Of a DNA stretch of 64,000 nucleotides, positions 54,988 to 64,000 are shown in pieces. The DNA is taken from NCBI GenBank assembly GCA_963210315.1, contig OY723296.1, forward strand, positions 2,035,510 through 2,099,509. Direction: 5' to 3'. The notes under the pieces were generated by a model. That model did no database searches and had not been told where the DNA came from. It saw nothing but the letters and a program-made list of their open reading frames with translations. The translations under genes and the position numbers were made by a program. Every line of letters begins with the position of its first letter. Position 1 is the first letter of the stretch. The DNA comes from Rhynchopus euleeides (Eukaryota > Euglenozoa > Diplonemea > Diplonemida > Diplonemidae).

Positions 54988-56337
54988 ATGACCGCGCAGT
55001 CGGCCTCACTAGATGAGCAGCTTCTGCACGCCGCAGAAGCTAGTAATGTCCGCAAGATCGTGGAACTTCTCGAGGCTGGGGCAAACCCGACTGCTGCGAG
55101 GCGTGGTATGACAGGCTGGGTTTGCGGATTTGCGTCTGGCAGTTGACGAAGTTGGCAGGAAAGCCCTGGGGGGGTACTTTTCGAGCGGCTTCATACCACC
55201 CACGGCAGGTGACACTCTGCTGCACGTTGTGGCAGAGAAGGGCCTGAACTGCACAGTCGCAACGGTCGTGAAACACGGGGCGGATGTGAATGCAAGAGAG
55301 CCACTTCACGGTATGTCGCAGGTGCCGAGAATTACGCAAACGGAGCTTTCTATGAGAAATGAAGAAACCCAGGGCCCCACACTGGAAAAAACTGGTCATG
55401 CACATACCACAGTAAGTAACTTACGACACCGAAACAGTCTCCGACAGGGGCTTCGTGGCAGGTTGGTGTTTGTGCCCGTCACACCAACCCAACAGGTGCC
55501 ACCCCGCTGCACTACGCAGTGTACAACTCTCTTGTGTCGACGTGCGAAGTCCTCCTGAAGCACGGGGCTGAGCTGGAGGCACCTGATCACAGTGGTATGT
55601 GTGGGGGAGGCACTTGATTGGGATCTACTTCCGAGCGCATCGAATGTAGGAAATCGTACTTGGTCGCCTGAAGGTTCAGAATTAGCACCTCATGCTAACT
55701 CTCCGATTTGCCGTTCTCTCAACATTTGCGCACACATCACAGGTGGATCGCCTCTCTTCCTCGCCGTGAGGATGCCGTGTGTCCCTGCAGCGGAGATCCT
55801 CCTCAAGAAATATGGAGCGTGCCCGAATACGATCAACAAGGCGGGGGAAACACCGCTGCACCTTGCTGCTCAGAAGGGGTTTGACGAACATATCAAGTTG
55901 CTTGTCAGTTACGGTGCCAAGATGGAGTTGAGAAATCCAGGTGGCCACACGCCGTTGCATTTCGCTGCGTTATACGGGCACTCCACAACAGTAGACTTGC
56001 TTCTGAAGTTGGGTGCAAATGTTGACCCTCAGAACGAAGGAGGTATGGTTCGGACACAGGCACTGGTGTGATCGTGCACTTCTGCATTTCACACACAGGC
56101 TGGACACCGCTTCACGCAGCTGTGTTCTTTGGTCGGACTCAGACGGTGTCAGTGCTGCTCCAGTCCGGCGCAAACACGAACCTCACCAATGAGGACGGTA
56201 TGCCAGACGGGTTTGCGGTGGCTGGGATCACGGACACCCACACAGGAGCGACACCCATGCGATTAGCGGAAGAGAAGCGGAACTCAGAATTGTTGACCCT
56301 CCTCAAACCGTCGACAAAGTTCACACCTGTTGTGTGA
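54988..56337 (+). CDS. Ankyrin-repeat protein, exons matching repeats
   Basis: Six exons: 54988-55105, 55209-55310, 55496-55594, 55743-56042, 56099-56197 and 56246-56337, 269 residues. All introns are phase 1. The protein is essentially seven to eight ankyrin repeats with intact TPLHxAA and VxxLLxxGA consensus words (GETPLHLAAQKGFDEHIKLL, GHTPLHFAALYGHS, GWTPLHAAVFFGR). Exons 2, 3 and 5 are one repeat each (102, 99 and 99 nt); exon 4 is three fused repeats (300 nt). The start is the ATG giving MTAQSASLDEQLLHAAEA. An in-frame upstream ATG at 54829 would add 53 residues of non-ankyrin sequence and cannot be excluded. Ankyrin domains bind other proteins; the partner is unknown. Confidence 0.9.
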
Positions 56338-56993
56338 TATCTCTCCCGTGCGTTGGGGCCAGACGGCGAGGCGGATGTCTGTGGCCGGCCTGTGTTTCTC
56401 CAAATCCCCAAATCCCTGTGCACCCACTCCACAATACATTCGTTCATACATTTGTTCATCCGGTGTTTCCTGACACAACGTTGCCCGGCAATGCCGCCGG
56501 TGATCTCCTGCGTGCGTGGGACGTTGTCCGGAGGTCTTTCTCAGAGACCTTTATCCCGTTTCGCTTCAATCTCACAACTTGCCCTTTACAGACCTAGCTA
56601 CCAAGCCGTAGGTGACCCCCCCCACATGACAGTACCTAGCCCCGGCTGTTGATGAAGGAGGATGTTGAATGGAATTGGAATGGTTCGTTTCTCAGAATGG
56701 GGGTGGAGAGACGGCTTCGTCCCAAGGTCGGCTCTGTCTGACATTGTCATGTTCTGATTCTCAGCAGTGGCTCCCAGGACAGCGGCCTTCCCAAGACGGC
56801 CGGAGCCAAGCGGTGCGGGTTCCTCATACCCCTCCACTGCTTTCTGTAGCCTTAACCGAGCAAGACTCCACCCGCCTCACACACCCCACCGTTCGTGTCA
56901 AACAGAAAGACACAAGCAACACAAAGCAGACCCCAAAATGATGATCGGATTTGCGAATGGTGTCCAGGCTGCTCGGATTGGGCCGCGCCACGC
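56338..56993. other. Spacer between the ankyrin gene and the satellite
   Basis: No supported gene. The three very long minus-strand frames of the satellite end here, each soon after leaving the array, which supports the view that they are not real genes. Confidence 0.6.
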
Positions 56994-59900
56994 TTGAACT
57001 GCCTGCATGCAGATCTGGAAAGTCCTTGAACTGCCTGCATGCAGATCTGGAAAGTCCTGGAACTGCCTGCATGCAGATCTGGTAAATCCTTGAACTGCCT
57101 GCATGCAGATCTGGAAAGTCCTGGAACTGCCTGCATGCAGATCTGGTAAATCCTTGAACTGCCTGCATGCAGATCTGGAAAGTCCTGGAACTGCCTGCAT
57201 GCAGATCTGGTAAATCCTTGAACTCCCTGCATGCAGATCTGGAAAGTCCTTGAACTGCCTGCATGCAGATCTGGAAAGTCCTGGAACTGCCTGCATGCAG
57301 ATCTGGTAAATCCTTGAACTGCCTGCATGCAGATCTGGAAAGTCCTTGAACTGCCTGCATGCAGATCTGGAAAGTCCTTGAACTGCCTGCATGCAGATCT
57401 GGAAAGTCCTTGAACTGCCTGCATGCAGATCTGGAAAGTCCTGGAACTGCCTGCATGCAGATCTGGTAAATCCTTGAACTGCCTGCATGCAGATCTGGAA
57501 AGTCCTTGAACTGCCTGCATGCAGATCTGGAAAGTCCTTGAACTGCCTGCATGCAGATCTGGAAAGTCCTGGAACTGCCTGCATGCAGATCTGGTAAATC
57601 CTTGAACTGCCTGCATGCAGATCTGGAAAGTCCTTGAACTGCCTGCATGCAGATCTGGAAAGTCCTGGAACTGCCTGCATGCAGATCTGGTAAATCCTTG
57701 AACTGCCTGCATGCAGATCTGGAAAGTCCTTGAACTGCCTGCATGCAGATCTGGAAAGTCCTGGAACTGCCTGCATGCAGATCTGGTAAATCCTTGAACT
57801 GCCTGCATGCAGATCTGGAAAGTCCTTGAACTGCCTGCATGCAGATCTGGAAAGTCCTGGAACTGCCTGCATGCAGATCTGGTAAATCCTTGAACTGCCT
57901 GCATGCAGATCTGGAAAGTCCTTGAACTGCCTGCATGCAGATCTGGAAAGTCCTTGAACTGCCTGCATGCAGATCTGGAAAGTCCTGGAACTGCCTGCAT
58001 GCAGATCTGGAAAGTCCTGGAACTGCCTGCATGCAGATCTGGTAAATCCTTGAACTGCCTGCATGCAGATCTGGAAAGTCCTGGAACTGCCTGCATGCAG
58101 ATCTGGTAAATCCTTGAACTGCCTGCATGCAGATCTGGAAAGTCCTTGAACTGCCTGCATGCAGATCTGGAAAGTCCTTGAACTGCCTGCATGCAGATCT
58201 GGAAAGTCCTGGAACTGCCTGCATGCAGATCTGGAAAGTCCTGGAACTGCCTGCATGCAGATCTGGTAAATCCTTGAACTGCCTGCATGCAGATCTGGAA
58301 AGTCCTTGAACTGCCTGCATGCAGATCTGGAAAGTCCTGGAACTGCCTGCATGCAGATCTGGTAAATCCTTGAACTGCCTGCATGCAGATCTGGAAAGTC
58401 CTTGAACTGCCTGCATGCAGATCTGGAAAGTCCTTGAACTGCCTGCATGCAGATCTGGAAAGTCCTTGAACTGCCTGCATGCAGATCTGGAAAGTCCTGG
58501 AACTGCCTGCATGCAGATCTGGTAAATCCTTGAACTGCCTGCATGCAGATCTGGAAAGTCCTTGAACTGCCTGCATGCAGATCTGGAAAGTCCTTGAACT
58601 GCCTGCATGCAGATCTGGAAAGTCCTTGAACTGCCTGCATGCAGATCTGGAAAGTCCTTGAACTGCCTGCATGCAGATCTGGAAAGTCCTTGAACTGCCT
58701 GCATGCAGATCTGGAAAGTCCTGGAACTGCCTGCATGCAGATCTGGTAAATCCTTGAACTGCCTGCATGCAGATCTGGAAAGTCCTTGAACTGCCTGCAT
58801 GCAGATCTGGAAAGTCCTGGAACTGCCTGCATGCAGATCTGGTAAATCCTTGAACTGCCTGCATGCAGATCTGGAAAGTCCTTGAACTGCCTGCATGCAG
58901 ATCTGGAAAGTCCTTGAACTGCCTGCATGCAGATCTGGAAAGTCCTTGAACTGCCTGCATGCAGATCTGGAAAGTCCTGGAACTGCCTGCATGCAGATCT
59001 GGTAAATCCTTGAACTGCCTGCATGCAGATCTGGAAAGTCCTTGAACTGCCTGCATGCAGATCTGGAAAGTCCTTGAACTGCCTGCATGCAGATCTGGAA
59101 AGTCCTGGAACTGCCTGCATGCAGATCTGGTAAATCCTTGAACTGCCTGCATGCAGATCTGGAAAGTCCTTGAACTGCCTGCATGCAGATCTGGAAAGTC
59201 CTTGAACTGCCTGCATGCAGATCTGGAAAGTCCTTGAACTGCCTGCATGCAGATCTGGAAAGTCCTGGAACTGCCTGCATGCAGATCTGGTAAATCCTTG
59301 AACTGCCTGCATGCAGATCTGGAAAGTCCTTGAACTGCCTGCATGCAGATCTGGAAAGTCCTTGAACTGCCTGCATGCAGATCTGGAAAGTCCTTGAACT
59401 GCCTGCATGCAGATCTGGAAAGTCCTTGAACTGCCTGCATGCAGATCTGGAAAGTCCTTGAACTGCCTGCATGCAGATCTGGAAAGTCCTGGAACTGCCT
59501 GCATGCAGATCTGGTAAATCCTTGAACTGCCTGCATGCAGATCTGGAAAGTCCTTGAACTGCCTGCATGCAGATCTGGAAAGTCCTGGAACTGCCTGCAT
59601 GCAGATCTGGTAAATCCTTGAACTGCCTGCATGCAGATCTGGAAAGTCCTTGAACTGCCTGCATGCAGATCTGGAAAGTCCTTGAACTGCCTGCATGCAG
59701 ATCTGGAAAGTCCTTGAACTGCCTGCATGCAGATCTGGAAAGTCCTGGAACTGCCTGCATGCAGATCTGGTAAATCCTTGAACTGCCTGCATGCAGATCT
59801 GGAAAGTCCTTGAACTGCCTGCATGCAGATCTGGAAAGTCCTTGAACTGCCTGCATGCAGATCTGGAAAGTCCTGGAACTGCCTGCATGCAGATCTGGTA

Positions 59901-62900
59901 AATCCTTGAACTGCCTGCATGCAGATCTGGAAAGTCCTTGAACTGCCTGCATGCAGATCTGGAAAGTCCTTGAACTGCCTGCATGCAGATCTGGAAAGTC
60001 CTTGAACTGCCTGCATGCAGATCTGGAAAGTCCTGGAACTGCCTGCATGCAGATCTGGTAAATCCTTGAACTGCCTGCATGCAGATCTGGAAAGTCCTTG
60101 AACTGCCTGCATGCAGATCTGGAAAGTCCTGGAACTGCCTGCATGCAGATCTGGTAAATCCTTGAACTGCCTGCATGCAGATCTGGAAAGTCCTTGAACT
60201 GCCTGCATGCAGATCTGGAAAGTCCTGGAACTGCCTGCATGCAGATCTGGTAAATCCTTGAACTGCCTGCATGCAGATCTGGAAAGTCCTTGAACTGCCT
60301 GCATGCAGATCTGGAAAGTCCTTGAACTGCCTGCATGCAGATCTGGAAAGTCCTTGAACTGCCTGCATGCAGATCTGGAAAGTCCTGGAACTGCCTGCAT
60401 GCAGATCTGGTAAATCCTTGAACTGCCTGCATGCAGATCTGGAAAGTCCTTGAACTGCCTGCATGCAGATCTGGAAAGTCCTTGAACTGCCTGCATGCAG
60501 ATCTGGAAAGTCCTTGAACTGCCTGCATGCAGATCTGGAAAGTCCTTGAACTGCCTGCATGCAGATCTGGAAAGTCCTGGAACTGCCTGCATGCAGATCT
60601 GGAAAGTCCTGGAACTGCCTGCATGCAGATCTGGTAAATCCTTGAACTGCCTGCATGCAGATCTGGAAAGTCCTGGAACTGCCTGCATGCAGATCTGGTA
60701 AATCCTTGAACTGCCTGCATGCAGATCTGGAAAGTCCTGGAACTGCCTGCATGCAGATCTGGTAAATCCTTGAACTGCCTGCATGCAGATCTGGAAAGTC
60801 CTTGAACTGCCTGCATGCAGATCTGGAAAGTCCTGGAACTGCCTGCATGCAGATCTGGTAAATCCTTGAACTGCCTGCATGCAGATCTGGAAAGTCCTTG
60901 AACTGCCTGCATGCAGATCTGGAAAGTCCTTGAACTGCCTGCATGCAGATCTGGAAAGTCCTTGAACTGCCTGCATGCAGATCTGGAAAGTCCTGGAACT
61001 GCCTGCATGCAGATCTGGTAAATCCTTGAACTGCCTGCATGCAGATCTGGAAAGTCCTTGAACTGCCTGCATGCAGATCTGGAAAGTCCTTGAACTGCCT
61101 GCATGCAGATCTGGAAAGTCCTGGAACTGCCTGCATGCAGATCTGGTAAATCCTTGAACTGCCTGCATGCAGATCTGGAAAGTCCTTGAACTGCCTGCAT
61201 GCAGATCTGGAAAGTCCTGGAACTGCCTGCATGCAGATCTGGTAAATCCTTGAACTGCCTGCATGCAGATCTGGAAAGTCCTTGAACTGCCTGCATGCAG
61301 ATCTGGAAAGTCCTTGAACTGCCTGCATGCAGATCTGGAAAGTCCTTGAACTGCCTGCATGCAGATCTGGAAAGTCCTGGAACTGCCTGCATGCAGATCT
61401 GGTAAATCCTTGAACTGCCTGCATGCAGATCTGGAAAGTCCTTGAACTGCCTGCATGCAGATCTGGAAAGTCCTTGAACTGCCTGCATGCAGATCTGGAA
61501 AGTCCTGGAACTGCCTGCATGCAGATCTGGTAAATCCTTGAACTGCCTGCATGCAGATCTGGAAAGTCCTTGAACTGCCTGCATGCAGATCTGGAAAGTC
61601 CTTGAACTGCCTGCATGCAGATCTGGAAAGTCCTTGAACTGCCTGCATGCAGATCTGGAAAGTCCTGGAACTGCCTGCATGCAGATCTGGTAAATCCTTG
61701 AACTGCCTGCATGCAGATCTGGAAAGTCCTTGAACTGCCTGCATGCAGATCTGGAAAGTCCTTGAACTGCCTGCATGCAGATCTGGAAAGTCCTTGAACT
61801 GCCTGCATGCAGATCTGGAAAGTCCTTGAACTGCCTGCATGCAGATCTGGAAAGTCCTTGAACTGCCTGCATGCAGATCTGGAAAGTCCTGGAACTGCCT
61901 GCATGCAGATCTGGTAAATCCTTGAACTGCCTGCATGCAGATCTGGAAAGTCCTTGAACTGCCTGCATGCAGATCTGGAAAGTCCTGGAACTGCCTGCAT
62001 GCAGATCTGGTAAATCCTTGAACTGCCTGCATGCAGATCTGGAAAGTCCTTGAACTGCCTGCATGCAGATCTGGAAAGTCCTTGAACTGCCTGCATGCAG
62101 ATCTGGAAAGTCCTTGAACTGCCTGCATGCAGATCTGGAAAGTCCTGGAACTGCCTGCATGCAGATCTGGTAAATCCTTGAACTGCCTGCATGCAGATCT
62201 GGAAAGTCCTTGAACTGCCTGCATGCAGATCTGGAAAGTCCTTGAACTGCCTGCATGCAGATCTGGAAAGTCCTGGAACTGCCTGCATGCAGATCTGGTA
62301 AATCCTTGAACTGCCTGCATGCAGATCTGGAAAGTCCTTGAACTGCCTGCATGCAGATCTGGAAAGTCCTTGAACTGCCTGCATGCAGATCTGGAAAGTC
62401 CTTGAACTGCCTGCATGCAGATCTGGAAAGTCCTGGAACTGCCTGCATGCAGATCTGGTAAATCCTTGAACTGCCTGCATGCAGATCTGGAAAGTCCTTG
62501 AACTGCCTGCATGCAGATCTGGAAAGTCCTGGAACTGCCTGCATGCAGATCTGGTAAATCCTTGAACTGCCTGCATGCAGATCTGGAAAGTCCTTGAACT
62601 GCCTGCATGCAGATCTGGAAAGTCCTGGAACTGCCTGCATGCAGATCTGGTAAATCCTTGAACTGCCTGCATGCAGATCTGGAAAGTCCTTGAACTGCCT
62701 GCATGCAGATCTGGAAAGTCCTTGAACTGCCTGCATGCAGATCTGGAAAGTCCTTGAACTGCCTGCATGCAGATCTGGAAAGTCCTGGAACTGCCTGCAT
62801 GCAGATCTGGTAAATCCTTGAACTGCCTGCATGCAGATCTGGAAAGTCCTTGAACTGCCTGCATGCAGATCTGGAAAGTCCTTGAACTGCCTGCATGCAG

Positions 62901-64000
62901 ATCTGGAAAGTCCTTGAACTGCCTGCATGCAGATCTGGAAAGTCCTTGAACTGCCTGCATGCAGATCTGGAAAGTCCTGGAACTGCCTGCATGCAGATCT
63001 GGAAAGTCCTGGAACTGCCTGCATGCAGATCTGGTAAATCCTTGAACTGCCTGCATGCAGATCTGGAAAGTCCTGGAACTGCCTGCATGCAGATCTGGTA
63101 AATCCTTGAACTGCCTGCATGCAGATCTGGAAAGTCCTGGAACTGCCTGCATGCAGATCTGGTAAATCCTTGAACTGCCTGCATGCAGATCTGGAAAGTC
63201 CTTGAACTGCCTGCATGCAGATCTGGAAAGTCCTGGAACTGCCTGCATGCAGATCTGGTAAATCCTTGAACTGCCTGCATGCAGATCTGGAAAGTCCTTG
63301 AACTGCCTGCATGCAGATCTGGAAAGTCCTTGAACTGCCTGCATGCAGATCTGGAAAGTCCTTGAACTGCCTGCATGCAGATCTGGAAAGTCCTGGAACT
63401 GCCTGCATGCAGATCTGGTAAATCCTTGAACTGCCTGCATGCAGATCTGGAAAGTCCTTGAACTGCCTGCATGCAGATCTGGAAAGTCCTTGAACTGCCT
63501 GCATGCAGATCTGGAAAGTCCTGGAACTGCCTGCATGCAGATCTGGTAAATCCTTGAACTGCCTGCATGCAGATCTGGAAAGTCCTTGAACTGCCTGCAT
63601 GCAGATCTGGAAAGTCCTGGAACTGCCTGCATGCAGATCTGGAAAGTCCTTGAACTGCCTGCATGCAGATCTGGAAAGTCCTTGAACTGCCTGCATGCAG
63701 ATCTGGAAAGTCCTTGAACTGCCTGCATGCAGATCTGGAAAGTCCTTGAACTGCCTGCATGCAGATCTGGAAAGTCCTTGAACTGCCTGCATGCAGATCT
63801 GGAAAGTCCTTGAACTGCCTGCATGCAGATCTGGAAAGTCCTTGAACTGCCTGCATGCAGATCTGGAAAGTCCTTGAACTGCCTGCATGCAGATCTGGAA
63901 AGTCCTGGAACTGCCTGCATGCAGATCTGGTAAATCCTTGAACTGCCTGCATGCAGATCTGGAAAGTCCTTGAACTGCCTGCATGCAGATCTGGAAAGTC
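56994..64000. repeat. 32-bp satellite array with higher-order structure, continues past window end
   Basis: About 219 head-to-tail copies of a 32-bp unit containing the palindromes CTGCATGCAG and AGATCT. Three unit variants are seen after AGATCTGG: AAAGTCCTTG (A), AAAGTCCTGG (B) and TAAATCCTTG (C). C almost always follows B. From about 58622 to about 63641 the sequence equals itself shifted by 2,400 bp (75 units). Because 32 is not a multiple of 3 and the minus-strand unit lacks stops in all frames, three frames of over 2,300 codons coexist. Confidence 0.98.

Noticed and set aside
56824-63984. Three minus-strand ORFs of 2,340-2,386 codons
   Set aside because: All three are the same 32-bp satellite read in different frames. 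None starts or ends in unique coding-like sequence.

Overview
The window looks like nuclear DNA of a GC-rich, intron-bearing protist. The supported genes are all on the + strand. They have short introns with a strong 5' GTATG donor and C-rich CCACC..CAG acceptors. Polycystin, ankyrin and TmpA-like families, a tyrosine-recombinase retroelement, nested inverted-repeat transposons and two satellite arrays are present. An alveolate such as a chromerid is a plausible guess, but nothing seen here settles the lineage.

Layout. 1-3012 is intergenic with one short MITE. 3013-7359 is a six-exon PKD2-type polycystin channel with an N-terminal EF-hand. 8441-10436 is a four-exon EF-hand protein with a long disordered tail. 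10437-13094 is low-complexity intergenic DNA. 13095-18566 is a tyrosine-recombinase retrotransposon of the DIRS order on the minus strand (gag, recombinase, RT/RNase H) with split direct repeats and a perfect 214-bp direct repeat on each side. 18655-22517 is a pile of non-autonomous inverted-repeat elements, several nested with visible target duplications. 23626-36220 is a giant two-exon PKD1-like receptor of about 4,155 residues. 38415-39928 and 40440-42733 are two coiled-coil genes, the second with a membrane segment. 43291-44790 is an intronless TmpA-like membrane oxidoreductase. 44791-54987 is mostly gene-free and holds a 41-bp satellite (50045-51852) that flips orientation in its middle. 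54988-56337 is a six-exon ankyrin-repeat gene. 56994-64000 is a 32-bp satellite that runs off the window end.

How the genes may work together. The PKD1-like protein has the REJ, GPS and first five membrane segments of polycystin-1 but lacks the six-helix channel. The neighbouring PKD2-like gene supplies exactly that six-helix channel. An EF-hand protein sits between them. This suggests a receptor, channel and calcium-sensor locus, an inference from architecture and proximity only. The PKD1-like protein also appears to carry a beta-helix-like domain in its TM3-TM4 loop, which is the most unusual protein feature seen.

Exon joins were derived by eye from frame-consistent GT..AG boundaries. All joins preserve frame, and most fall at conserved family positions.
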